From positions 15,659,428 through 15,723,427 of the forward strand of contig JAJEKV010000002.1 in the NCBI GenBank assembly GCA_021234155.1: a DNA stretch of 64,000 bases, given 5' to 3'. This document shows, in pieces, positions 24,301 through 35,849 of this stretch. The first letter of the stretch is position 1. Every line of letters starts with the position of its first letter. Under the pieces are notes generated by a model. It saw only the letters and a list, made by a program, of their open reading frames with translations, made no database searches and was not told where the DNA came from. The translations under genes were made by a program, and so were the position numbers. This DNA comes from Isoetes taiwanensis (taxonomy: Eukaryota > Streptophyta > Lycopodiopsida > Isoetales > Isoetaceae).

Positions 24301-24310
24301 AATGTACTGA

Positions 24311-24931
24311 GAGAAAGGATTTTTTCTTCATGTTAAAATCTCAAATTTCCGACACGAAAACTGTAAGATTTTTATAGTTTTCTTGGCTAAACTCTAAGCT
24401 TTCATATATTCCTTCCGGCTAGCTTAAATTGTACAAGAAATAAATCTTTTTAGGTTCTAGAGTTTGTCGCCCAATGTTTAGAGGACCTAGAGAAGGAGAG
24501 GCATTCCAACCCACCTACTTGTGCTTCATGTTGCCTAGAAATACGCAACAAGGCATCAGCTAAAAAAGAGGCATCATGTTAAACAAAGTAGATAAGATAT
24601 TTGATGTGCACCAGACTACCATGGAAAGAGCTCTTGGAATCAGTTGCAAGCCACAACAAAAAGAAAGGCACATTTTCTCTAATTGCTGAGCTTGAGCTTT
24701 AAGTGTTGGATGCTTCAAATGAACTATTAGTTAAAGTTAAAAATAAACCATAAGGACTTTGATTTGGAAGTCTTTGTTGCACCAAAATAGTGGTTGTTCC
24801 TTTCTAATCATTTGGCATGTATAATCAGTCTTCTTCTAGTATATGAAGAAGATCTACATGGGTTTACGCACATTAAAAAATGGTTGTGGTTTCAGACGAC
24901 AGGTGACATGCAAATAACACAGTCCTTACTC
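24311..24931. other. Intergenic, no recognised feature
   Basis: No supported gene or element. This is the stretch between the LINE 5' side and the short tandem repeat that precedes the PGP phosphatase gene. Confidence 0.5.
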
Positions 24932-25031
24932 TCAAGTTCTGTTTCAAGTAACAATTTTCTTCTCTCAAGTTCTCTTTCAAGTAACAATTTTCCTTCTCTC
25001 AAGTTCTCTTTCAAGTAACAATTTTCCTTCA
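24932..25031. repeat. Three-copy tandem repeat of about 35 bp
   Basis: The unit CTCTCAAGTTCTCTTTCAAG followed by TAACAATTTTCCTT is repeated three times with small differences. It lies about 260 bp downstream of the PGP phosphatase stop codon. Confidence 0.85.
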
Positions 25032-25291
25032 ACCGATAATACTGCTGCCATCCAAGTATCTCTCACCATCCTGTTCTTCATTTTAAAAAAATATGCATCC
25101 AGACCCATCTCATCCAATTTATACCATCTATCCCTAATGGAATCTTGTCCATCTTACTTTTAAATTTCTAAAGATTCTGAAGTCAATATTCTGAACCCCC
25201 ATGGGTTAATCTACATGTTGCTTCTGTATTTTACTTCTCATTAGCATAACAACAGTGAGCAATATTGCGCGATGTCTTGCTTTAAGCTTCC

Positions 25292-26971
25292 TCACCAACA
25301 TCCTGGGTCCTTTATAAAATTATACTTGTTGGTCATGAGGCTATGGTCCATTGGCCTGACCCCTATTTTCTCCCACCATGCAACTAAAGCTTCTTCAATC
25401 TTTCTAACCTGAAAAGTTACTACTTAACAAATTAGAAGAAAATATGTAGCATTGAATCACCAAAACATGCCTGTGTAACGACAAAAGGCTCCCCAATCCA
25501 TGTAAGAGGTGCAGTTCTAATTGTCAGTAAGTAGTTATTGTTGCCGTAGACGATGTCAGTAAGATAACGATCTCCCACCTAATACAAGGTTATTGATAAG
25601 ATTAGTTTTCAACCTCCACTGACAACAGAAAAACTCAGCATAATGTTTACCATCACAAGGAGTTTCGGATCGCAGCCAAAATATTTTCCCAAGGATTCTG
25701 CAGATCCAGATGGCTTCTTGGAGCCTGAAATGTATGGACAATCTTGTTAGTGGAGTAGCTAATTGTTACCTTCAGAAAGTGTATCATGAACTTACCATGA
25801 CGTAAGACAGGAATATCCAATGCCTTCTCCAATGACTCAGCTAGTATACCATTAGGATCATACTGGTACAATCCTGTCCTGCCAATATGCATACAGCACA
25901 AACTTTAGGGGAGGAGAAAGGGTAATAAAATGAGCCACATATCTCATACTGGTTCCAACAAGCTTTCCTTTAAAGTTGGATCTACTTTACCTACACTTAA
26001 CAGCAGAAATGCATCCTGTAAAAATGTGTAAACTATATGGATACATATGTAATGCAAACCAATACATTAAACTCTGAGAAAAATGCAAAGCTACAGCACT
26101 GGAAGCAGACAATCTCCACATATAACTCCATACGGGTAGCAAAAATCCAGCTGGATCAAGATTTATGCTGAATCTAAGCCTTCCTTGGAATATCAGAAGC
26201 AGTGATGATGTGCAAGATGGATAAGCAAACATAAATATAAGATAAAGGTGACGGAAAGACGACCTTTTGCTAGTCTTATACCCCTTCTAGTAAAATCGGG
26301 ATGTAATATAACCCATTCAGAAAGGTCTCTTCTGCTGCATGAGTATATATTATATCTACTGTTGGAACATAAGATATACATCCAAACATTTGATGTCCAT
26401 GCACTAAGATATACATCCAAACATTTGATGTCCATGCACAAAGTCAAGATCAAAATATAGATCGTCCTAACTGGAAGTCAAATAGGGTAGAATATATGGA
26501 AGCATGATGATGAAACAGGCCACAGAATGCATGGGAATTAATTCCTTTTTAGAAACAGAAGAAAAAAGGAGTACTACCAGCAGAGTTGCTCAGAAGAACT
26601 AGACGGTCCTCAAACACTTCCTTACATTCCTGCAAGGAATCACGCAAGGAAGGCCATACAGAGTCTGAATAGGGCGCAGTGAGAGTGTTATCTTTGTCAA
26701 ATACAACACCCACAAAACCATGCTCTTTCAAAGCGTCCCATTTGATCCAGCTAATATCTGGTACGCTGATATGAGGCATCAACAGATGCCGATCCTTAAG
26801 CATAACTCTGGCGGTAAAAGCAATGCCAGGCATGTTGATTCTCTGTCCCAATCTGCCCACAAAAGACGAGGAGTGTTGCATTGCCTGTTGTTTCTCACCG
26901 GAAGCTGGTTGTTCGATTGATAACCTAATCGATGAGGCAGTGGTAAAGGATGGTATTGAAAGGAGACCCAT
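25292..26971 (-). CDS. PGPP1: Phosphatidylglycerophosphate phosphatase (HAD family, GEP4/PGPP1-like), five exons
   Basis: Dephosphorylates phosphatidylglycerophosphate to phosphatidylglycerol, the thylakoid lipid and cardiolipin precursor, in plastids and/or mitochondria. Exons on the minus strand: 26971-26578, 25873-25796, 25724-25651, 25578-25471, 25408-25292. Phases agree at every junction and give 256 residues. Visible motifs are HAD motif I DKDNT (about 92-96), motif II SNSAG (about 128-132), the motif III lysine in SKKPSG (about 159-164) and motif IV GDRYLTDIVYGN (about 184-195), then a family-typical DHSL segment near the C-terminus. The first about 40 residues (Ser/Thr-rich, few acids) could be a short transit peptide. 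The ATG at 26971 is the first in frame. Intron 4 is GC-AG (donor GCATGT); the others are GT-AG. The protein is shorter at the N-terminus than angiosperm versions. All catalytic residues are present, so it is probably functional. Confidence 0.95.
26370..26438. repeat. Two-copy 35-bp repeat within intron 1 of the PGP phosphatase gene
   Basis: AGATATACATCCAAACATTT followed by GATGTCCATGCAC is present twice in tandem. It lies inside the about 704-bp first intron (26577-25874) and does not touch the splice sites. Confidence 0.9.
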
Positions 26972-27581
26972 CAAGAAAAAACGCAGGGTTTATCTGTTTA
27001 TTATCTAAGACATCGAGTAGAGTTGCCTGATTGTTAGGCTTAGGGCATTTTCATACGATGTCTTAAAACATTTCATAAAGGCCGAACATTACAGCCCGAA
27101 AAAAAAAATACGTGGCAAAAATTGGTCATCCAGTAAATGCTTAAGTAATTTGGTCGCTCTTTTTATTGCTCACTCCTTATTGCTCACTCTGGATCATTAG
27201 ATCCAGAGATGATTCCATGAATATCTCAAATCAAGGGCCCTGGAATTTCCACATCACACCACACCCATATACAATTCGTTGCTCCTCGTACGTGTATTTA
27301 TATAGGTACATATATGTATGGAAGACAAATAGAAACAGAGTAATATGAAGCAGCTAATTCAGATAATTTGGTAACTGTGTAAATGCATAGAAGTTACAGT
27401 TCATTCACATCATGGAAAGAACCTAACGAAGGTAAATTACATGTGGAGACGCACATCACAGAAACAACTGTGTGACGCAAAGACATTCTTAAGAACGAAA
27501 CAGCACATGCACATGAAATTACATATGCGAACTCCAAGTTATACATAAGAACCTGAAACTTTTGCATTCATAAAAAACAGA
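26972..27581 (-). promoter_or_regulatory. Presumed upstream region of the PGP phosphatase gene
   Basis: This is the only unique sequence between the gene start and the tandem array at 27582, so the promoter should lie here if the gene is expressed. I see no clear TATA box at a fixed distance and no recognisable operator-like motifs. The call rests on position alone. Confidence 0.35.
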
Positions 27582-30500
27582 GGTGGCTTTCCGGGGCCTC
27601 CGCAGTGCTCGAACGACAAAACACTTCGGTTTCTACACGTTCGCCCGCAGGACGCTCTGCGGTTTTATAAGTCCCCCCAGACCAATCTTGGATTTTTCTG
27701 GACCTGCCCGAAGCAGGGCCCATGAACAGAGGATTCAACAGGTGGATAGGGGAACCGAGTTCCGGGAGGGTGGTCATTAGCGTACGGCCCCTCGAGGGAA
27801 TGCTGCCAGAAAAGGCTGTCTCAGGAACTTTTTTGGGTCCCGGCTCCTGGGGTCCTTGCTCTCCCCTCCTGTGAGGAGGCTTTGCAAGGTTCTGGCCTTG
27901 TCTGACTTGGTGAAGGGTTCCAGCTCGGCTGCCTAAGAACGGGATACACGGACTGCTCTAATGCTAACTCCTTGATCGAAACCTTATCCGGAAATTCTGT
28001 ATGCTGGTGATGACTTAGGAAGCCAGCTGGCAAAAAATCGGAATTTAATTCCGTGCTATGCATTAATTACGAATTATGGATGCCTTGCTATTGTAAAAGC
28101 AGCCCTCGACTTCGAATTGCCACATCAGGAGGAGGGCAGATCCAAACACCATTCCGCCAGTTCTGTTTGCTTCGAGTTCCCAAGTGCAGCCTCTCGGCCA
28201 GGTCCCAAGTGCAAAGGACCAAAACTCGGCCCCCAAAACGCAAACCCTTCAAGAACCTGGCAACTCACGGGGTTTACGTTTCGGAGGCCCTACTTATCAG
28301 ATTCGGCCCCGCATCTTGAAGTCGGGGGGGGGAGGGGGGGGGGAGGGTGTCCAGGCTAGAGCACTGGCCCTAAACACCCCTCGGAAGTAGCTTGCCCCAG
28401 AAGTTCTCTTCGAAGGCCCTAGCGACGGATGGGCAAGCTCCCCTATCCGAAACTGCGATTTGGTTCTTCCATTGGGCTCAAAGCGTCAACATTGCCCTGG
28501 GGACCAAGTTTCGTGGCCAGAGAGGACCACCCATTCTCCCCGAAGCGCCAAAGTAGCTCATGTCCAGCACCCTCATAGTCAATTGGCATGGGAGGTGGAT
28601 GCTGAATACTGCCATGTATGGCGTACACGTTTCTTTCTCATGCAAAACTGACCGTGTAACTTGGTCCCTAGGGTAATTTCGCCATTCGGACGACGTGGCG
28701 AAGTGGAATCTCCGTTCTGGGGCCTCCGCAGTGCTCGAACGACAAAACACTTCGGTTTCTACACTGTCGCCCGCAGAGGTTCGATAAGTTCCCCCAGACC
28801 GATCTTGGATTTTTCTAGACCTGCCCGAAGCAGGGCCCATGAACGGAGGATCCAACCGTCGGATAGGGAAACCGGGCTCCGAGAGGGTGGTCATTCGCAT
28901 ACGGTCCCCCGGGGGAGCGCTGCCAGGAAAGGCTACCTCGAGAACGTTTTTGGGTCCCGGCTCCTGGGGTCCTTGCTTTCCCCTCCTATGAGGAGGCTTT
29001 GCAAGGTTCTGGCCTTGTTTGACTTGGGGAAGGGTCCCAGATCGGCTGCCCAAGAACATGATGCACGGACCGCTTTAATGCTAACTCCTTGATCGAAACC
29101 TTATCCGGAAATTCGAAAAATTAGCATGTATGCTGGTGATGACTTAGGAAGCCAGCTGGCAAAAAATCGGAATTTAATTCTGTGCTATGCATTAATTACG
29201 AATTATGGATGCCTTGCTACTGCAAAAGCAGCCCTCGACTTCGAATTGCCACATCAGGAGGAGGGCAGATCTAAACTCCATTCTTTGAAGGCCCTGGCGA
29301 CGAACGGGCAAGCTCCCCTATCCGAAACTGCGATTTGGCTCTTTCATTGGGCTCAAAGCGTGGACATTGCCCTGGGCACCAAGTTTCGTGGCCAGAGAGG
29401 ACCACCCATTCTCCCCGAAGCGCCAAAGTAGCTCATGTCCAGCACCCTCGTAGTCAATTGGCATGAGAGATGGATGCTGAATATTGCCATGCATTTCTTT
29501 CTCATGCAAAACTGACCATGTAACTTGGTCCCTAGGGTAATTTTGCCATTCGGATGATGTGGCAAAGTCGAATCTCCGTTCTGGGGCCTCCGCAGTGCTC
29601 GAACGACAAAACACTTTGGTTTCTACACTGTCGCCCACAACGGTTCGATAAGTTCCCCCAGACCGATCTTAGATTTTTCTAGACCTGCCCGAAGCAGGGC
29701 CCATGAACGGAGGATCCAACGGTCGGATAGGGGAACCGAGCTCCGGGAGGGTGGTCATTCGCGTACGGTCCCCCGGAGGAGCGCTGCCAGGAAAGGCTGC
29801 CTCGATAACTTTTTTGGGTCCCGGCTCCTGGGGTTCTTGCTCTCCCCTCCTGTGATGTGTTTTTGCAAGTTTCTGGCCTTGTTTGACTTGGGGAAGGGTC
29901 CCAGCTCGGCTGCCCAAGAACGGAATGCACGGACCGCTCTAATGCTAACTCCTTGATCGAAACCTTATCCGGAAATTCGAAAAATTGGCATGTATGCTGG
30001 TGATGACTTAGGAAGCCAGCTGGCAAAAAATCGGAATTTAATTCCGTGCTATGCATTAATTACGAATTATGGATGCCTTGCTACTGCAAAAGCAGCCCTC
30101 GACTTCAAATTGCCACATCAGGAGAAGGGCAGATCCAAACTCTATTCTGCCAGCTCCGTTTGCTTCGAGTTCCCAAGTGCAGCTCTCGGCCAGGTCCCAA
30201 GTGCAAAGGACCAAAATTCGGCTCCCAAAACGCAAACCCTTCAAGAACCTGGCAACTCACGGGGTTTACATTTCGGAGGCCCTATCCTTATCAGATTCGG
30301 CCCCGCATCTTGAAGTGGGGGGGTGTCCAGGCCAGAGCACTGGCCCTAAAAACCACTCGGAAGTAGCTTGCCCCAGAAGTCCTCTTCGAAGGCCCTGGCA
30401 ACGGACGGGCAAGCTCCCCTATCCGAAACTGCGATTTGGCTCTTCCTTGGGCTCAAAGCGTCGACATTGCCATGGGAACCAAGTTTCGTGGCCAGAGAGG

Positions 30501-32270
30501 ACCACCCATTCTCCCCGAAGCGCCAAAGTAGCTCATGTCCAGCACCCTCGTAGTCAATTGGCATGGGAGGTGGATGTTGAATACTGCCATGTATGGCGTA
30601 CGCGTTTCTTTCTCAGGCAAAACTGACCGTGTAACTCCCTAGGGTAATTTCGCCATTCGGACGACGTGGCGAAGTGGAATCTCCGTTCCGGGGCCTCCGC
30701 AGTGCTCGAACAAAAAAAAACTTCGGTTTCTACATTGTCGCCCGCAGCAGTTCGATAAGTTCCCCCAGACCGATCTTAGATTTTTCTAGATCTGCCTGAA
30801 GCAGGGTCCATGAACGGAGGATCCAACGGTCGGATAGGGGAACCGAGCTCCGGGAGGTTGGTCATTCGCGTACGGTCCCCGGGGGAAGCGCTGCCAGGAA
30901 AGGCTGCCTCGAGAACTTTTTTGGGTCCCCGCTCCTGGGGTCCTTGCTCTCCCCTCCTGTGAGGAGGCTTTGCAAGGTTCTGGCCTTGTTTGACTTGGGG
31001 AAGGGTCCAGCTCGACTGCCTAACAACGGGCTGCATGGACCACTCTAATGCTAACTCCTTGATCGAAACCTTGTCCGAAAATTCAAAACATTGGCTTGTA
31101 TGCTGGTGATGACTTAGGAAGCCAGCTGGCAAAAAATCAGAATTTAATTCTTATGCATTAATTACGAATTATAGATGCCTTGCTACTGCAAAAGCGGTCC
31201 TCGACTTCTAATTGCCACATCGAAGGAGGGCAGATCTAAACTCCATTCCACCAATTCCACTTGCTTCGCGTTCCCAAGTGCAGCCTCTGGGCCAGGTCCC
31301 AAGTGCAAAGGACCAAAACTCGGCCCCCAAAACGCAAACCCTTCAAGAACCTGGCAACTCATACGGGGTTTATGTTTCGGAGGTCCCATCCTTGTCAGAT
31401 TCGGCCAAGACCTTGAAACCGTATCTTGAAGTAGGGGGGGTGTCCAGGCCAGAGCACGGGCCCTAAAACCCCCCGGAGGCAACTTGCCCCAAAAGTCCTC
31501 TCCCGAAGGCCCTGGCGACGGACGGGCAAGCTTCCCTATCTGGAACCACAATTTGGCTCTTCCATTGGGCTCAGAACGTTGACATTGCTCTGGATACCAA
31601 GTTTCGTGGCCAGAGGACTACCCATTCTTCTAGAAGTGCCAAAGTAGCTCATGTCCAGCACCCTCGTAGTCAATTGGCATGGGAGGTGGATGCTGGATAC
31701 TGCCATGTAGGGCATACACATTCCTTTCTCATGCAAAATTGACCATGTAACTTGGTCTCTAGGGTAATTTCGCCATTCCGAACGATGTGGCGAAGTCGAT
31801 TCTCCGTTCTTGGGCCTCGGCAGTGCCCAAAGGAAAAAACACTTCGGTTTCTACACGGTCGCCTGCAGGACACTCCACGGTTTGATAAATGTCCCCGGGC
31901 CGATCTTAGATTTTTCTGGACCTGCCCGAAGCAGGGCCCATGAACGGAGGATTCAACGGTCAGATAGGGGAACCAAGCTCCGGGAGGGTGGTCATTGCAT
32001 ACTGCCCCCCAGGGGAGCGCTGCCAAAGGCTCGAAAACTTTTTTGGGTCCCGGCTCCTGGGGTCCTTGCTCTCCCCTTCTATGAGGAGGCTTTGCAAGGT
32101 CCTGGTCATGTTTGACTTGAGAAAGGGTCCCAGCTCGGCTGCCCAACAATGGGCTGCACGGACCGCCCCTATCCTTGTCAGATTCGGCCAGGACCTTGCA
32201 CCGCGCCTTGAAGTAGGGGGGTGTCCAGGCCAGAGCACGGGCCCTGAAACCCCCCGCCCCCCTGAATGTT
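27582..32270. repeat. Tandem array of an about 1.1-kb GC-rich unit (about 4.2 units)
   Basis: The landmark GGGGCCTCCGCAGTGCTCGA, or its variant, recurs at about 27591, 28716, 29580, 30687 and 31808. The spacings are about 1125, 864, 1107 and 1121 bp. The third interval is short because of an internal deletion of about 260 bp, and the last unit is cut short. Units share CATGAACGGAGGATCCAAC, TTGGGTCCCGGCTCCTGGGG and GCTGGTGATGACTTAGGAAG blocks in fixed order. A long G-run (28323-28347) sits in the first unit at a site that is a shorter G-run in others. Frames in the units shift between copies and exist on both strands, so I do not call genes. It could be a satellite or rDNA-spacer-like repeat; no rRNA motif was recognised. 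Confidence 0.93.
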
Positions 32271-34254
32271 GCTGCAAGAAAAGAACAGATTTCTCAAACT
32301 TGGCATCTACATCCAGAGTTCATGTAGCCTCTCTTTAAAGTCATAATAAGTAATCTAAGTGCTAAGTTGTCTTGAGCAATACCTGAGAACCAACGAAACA
32401 CTCTCAACCTATGGACCTACAAATTTACCTGCCCATTATTACAACTTCCATGTATAATACCCTTCTATTAACATCCTAAACATACAGTAAATGTCAGTCC
32501 ACCCCTAGATATTTGAGAAGAGGTGGACCATGCAGTGTTGTTTCCGTACGTGTACGGTACCTTTCAAGTACTTAGCATACCGTAAGTACGTAACAATATA
32601 CGGTAATAGCATACGGTAAGTACGTAACAACACTGGGACCATGACACACATCATGATAACCATTGGTAATGTGGGGCAACCCACAAGATGAATGGCATGA
32701 ATAATATTTCAATGTTTTATGTAATAAGGTAACAAAATTCTTGGTATCTTGGAAATATAACCCTCTTGTAAATACAATTCCCATGAATGGCTCAATTGAT
32801 TAAAGGTCTTATTTGCTGGCTTAAACATGCCTCTTAATATAGTAAAAACCTTACCAATACAAATATGCCTATCGAATTTCTTGGCAAGGGCATGGATGCA
32901 AACTTCTTCAAAGCTACCCTTGTTGTCAATCTACACTTAAGCTTCCAATTGAAGATGTAAGGACTTAAACTACAAACAAGAACGATGATGGACTCTCTAG
33001 TACCTAGAAAGGAACATGAAATAGAAGAAGGAACATCAGAACATTGGACATCACATGGAACAAAAGAGGGCACATCAGAAGATGAAGCATCAGATCCAAC
33101 AAAACAGGAAAAATTAGAACATATGACATCACTGGATGGAAAAGAAGAGGAAGGAACATTAGAACTACCAGCAATTCCAAATATAAAATTTATCAAAAAC
33201 AATATTGACCTGCAATCTCAAACTGTGCTGCCATCACCTGCATTTCCTCCTCTTATACAATCGGCAGTCAAAGTCCACATATACTATTGGCACACGATTG
33301 GATCACATGGAAATTTTTTGACACCTAGGACTTCCAAGCTATAATCGTGGATAGGATAACAACTTCAAACTGTGCATCGAGAGAAACTTAAAAATCCTCA
33401 ATAGCTTCGAAAACCATTGCTCCGAATTTTTGTAACAACGTCAAAACTTTTCGGCCACCAGAAAAAAAAAAAACTTCAAAAACTTTTCTGCCAGATCGAA
33501 AAATCCCAAATTAACGATTGATAGTGCTTGACAATACATTCAACAACATTCTATAAATGCTTGAATAAATGCTCCAAGGGACCAAATACACTCTATAGTC
33601 TATAAAAGCTTGAGAAGACATTCAGATTAATAAAAACCTCTTATAGCCCAATGCTTTAAAGAGGTAGACGCTTCATCAAAATGATTTATTTTTAATGCCA
33701 AAGGTTCAAATCTATACTTATAATGTTTTGCCCCTTTTGATTTTTCCAACTTAATTCACCATCTTTATTAATTCTGAAATTGAAAAGCCCTCAATTCACC
33801 ATCTCTATTAATTTTGGAATTCAAATGCCCAGCAATGCTAGGCAGTTTTTCTAGTAGATAACACCACAATATAACCTTTTTAGCTAGCATCAATGCATTA
33901 TTCATTTTTCTTAATGTTTGCAGGATAAACCAACTTAATAAACAAGTCTTACATGACAAATGTGAAGCTATTACATCTTTGAAGCAAGTTAGTTTGAGGC
34001 AATTACATGTTATTTCCTAAGGTCACTTACATAAGATCCATCAACACTACTCCTCTACCATTGCCACCAAACCCCACAACAATAACAATACAATAGAAGA
34101 CACAAGTTTTATGAATTAGCAATAGATAGATGGATAGAAAATATTGTAAGATATAGATACACAGATAGATATCGTAGTGCAATATGTAGATAGTAATACG
34201 ACTCTGAGCGATTTCGAACTCATGAACTATACGACTTTGAGTGGTCTCAAACTT
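32271..34254. other. Intergenic; weak acidic ORF and a GTAC-rich patch
   Basis: A GTAC-rich patch lies at 32545-32640. A plus-strand ATG frame at 32985-33344 encodes a Glu/Ser/Thr-rich stretch with loosely repeated EEGTSE/KEGTSED phrases and no known domain; it may be a chance or relic frame. The rest is AT-rich without recognised features. A possible minus-strand relic frame at 33768-33959 has no identifiable family. Confidence 0.4.
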
Positions 34255-35030
34255 GAGATATAGTTGTGTGCTTGTACTGTTGAATAAGGAAAAAAGCACC
34301 ATCCTTATGGACTCAGCAGCCTTGGAGATTTCAGGGATCAAAGTTAGAGGCATGACTTGGCAATATACTTCTTGGACTTCCATTGTCCCTCAACATGAAC
34401 CTCCATGGGCTTTGGGAACCAGTGGTTGCAAGATTGAAGGAAAAAATCCAAATGTATCTAAAATCTCTATCCCTTGCTAGTAGAGTAGAAATTGTTAATG
34501 CAATCATTGCCAACACACACGTGTACTTCTTGTCGGCCATTATTACTGATACAAAGTCTTACACAAAATTGGAGATTGCAATGAATAATTTCATATGACA
34601 GGGAGCTCGTATATATCGTTTCTTGGGGGAGAATCTAGTTCTTCCTAGGAAACTTGGGGGAATGGGATGTAAGGATCTGTTCATTCAGGCCCAAGCCTTA
34701 GCAGTTGCACTAGTTTGAAGAACTCTAATATCAACATCTCCCTCTCTAGCCTTGAAACGCACCAGATTCTGGATTGAAAATACCTCTTCGTTGGGTGCTC
34801 GATCCCTACCTCACCATCTCTCAGATTGTACTTTTTCTCAACTTAAGTCTGGCTCAGGAACCTCCAAGTTAATGGCTAGGTCATTCAGGCATGGAGTAAA
34901 GCCTGAGTATGCTTCAAGGCTCATTATATACATGAGATGTCAGAAGATTTTAGTATTTTCTGGCATCAGGACTCGGTGGAGCAAGCAAATGGATGCTTGC
35001 TTTCTGAAATCCATCAGAGATTGATCAAGC
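34255..35030 (+). pseudogene. LINE reverse transcriptase thumb fragment
   Basis: Pieces in successive frames match the region just after the LINE catalytic site: NKEKSTIL, then GLWEPVVARLKEKIQMYLKS, LSLASRVEIVNAII, MNNFI and PRKLGGMGCKDLFIQAQAL. At least two frameshifts and in-frame stops are present. Catalytic residues and both element ends are absent, so this is an old internal fragment on the strand opposite to the LINE at 21340-24310. Confidence 0.85.
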
Positions 35031-35827
35031 AAATGGATGCTTGCCATAAAACCCGCATTAAAGCATAGGAAGACATAAGGGTAGTGCAATTGTTAAAGGA
35101 TTCATAGCATGGGAAAGGATTCATGGCGGAGCTGCAAACTATGAATACTGGACTAATTGCATTACCCTTACAATATCATAAGTGGGGAGCGCTAATTGAC
35201 GGAACGCCGTATATCTACTCTCGAATGTGGTAAACCCGGACACATGTCCGGGTTAATCACTGATTTGTCCGAGCTTACCACACTTTTGTCCAAGCTAACC
35301 ACTGTTTTTTGGATGGGATAACCACGCGTTGAACTGAGCGTGGAACTGTGTTTTGGCATGCTGATCTTTGAATGGAGCTTGCAATCAGCTTCTTGAATGG
35401 TTTAATCCGGTGCAAACACCATTGGAATCGCTTCGCCAACCCCTAAAAACCTCATTCTATCAAGAGAGTAGATAATTTGAGCACGGATCAAGCAAGATCA
35501 GTGAAAAAACATGCAGAAACTGTTGTCTTTTGAGCTTGAAACTGAGCAGCGGTGGTTAACCCGGAGATGTGTCCGAGTTAAGCATATCCCGGAGTAGATT
35601 TACGGCCATCCCTAATTGACGTGCTGAAAATAAAATCTTTGAGTTTCTTGACCTAATGAGACTGCTTTCACAAGTGAATCCCGCAAATTATCATTTTTTA
35701 AAATTGAAGCAGATGAGGTGGCTGCCTCCAAAATGCAGCACCAGAACAAAATACCCATATTGTTAAGCTGGATTGGAAGGGGATGATCCAAAGAAGTTAA
35801 TTAATGATGTAACCCTAGCTATGACAA
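35031..35827. other. Intergenic with short CCCGGACA palindromes
   Basis: Downstream of the GATL gene. An almost perfect palindrome, ACCCGGACACATGTCCGGGT, lies at about 35235-35254, and a related half-repeat (AACCCGGAGATGTGTCCG) at about 35555-35575. No gene or element ends are seen. Confidence 0.5.
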
Positions 35828-35849
35828 GGGTTTAGGGTTTAGGGTTTAA
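35828..35849. repeat. Short telomere-type repeat (TTTAGGG)3
   Basis: Three TTTAGGG units with a partial fourth. They overlap the 3' end of the GATL coding sequence, where they encode the last five residues and the stop codon on the minus strand. Confidence 0.95.

Larger units (their letters stand above)
21340..24310 (-). mobile_element. Decayed L1-type LINE (minus strand)
   Basis: In order on the minus strand: the end of an ORF1, a start of ORF2 overlapping it, an APE-type endonuclease, a reverse transcriptase palm and part of the thumb. Several stops and frameshifts interrupt it. No poly(A) tail or C-terminal zinc region is found before the repeat block at 20590-21210, so the 3' end is missing or displaced. 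Confidence 0.92.

Noticed and set aside
27583-32338. Multiple ORFs of 60-193 codons on both strands
   Set aside because: They recur with the 1.1-kb array unit but shift frame and break between units, so they show no sign of coding constraint.
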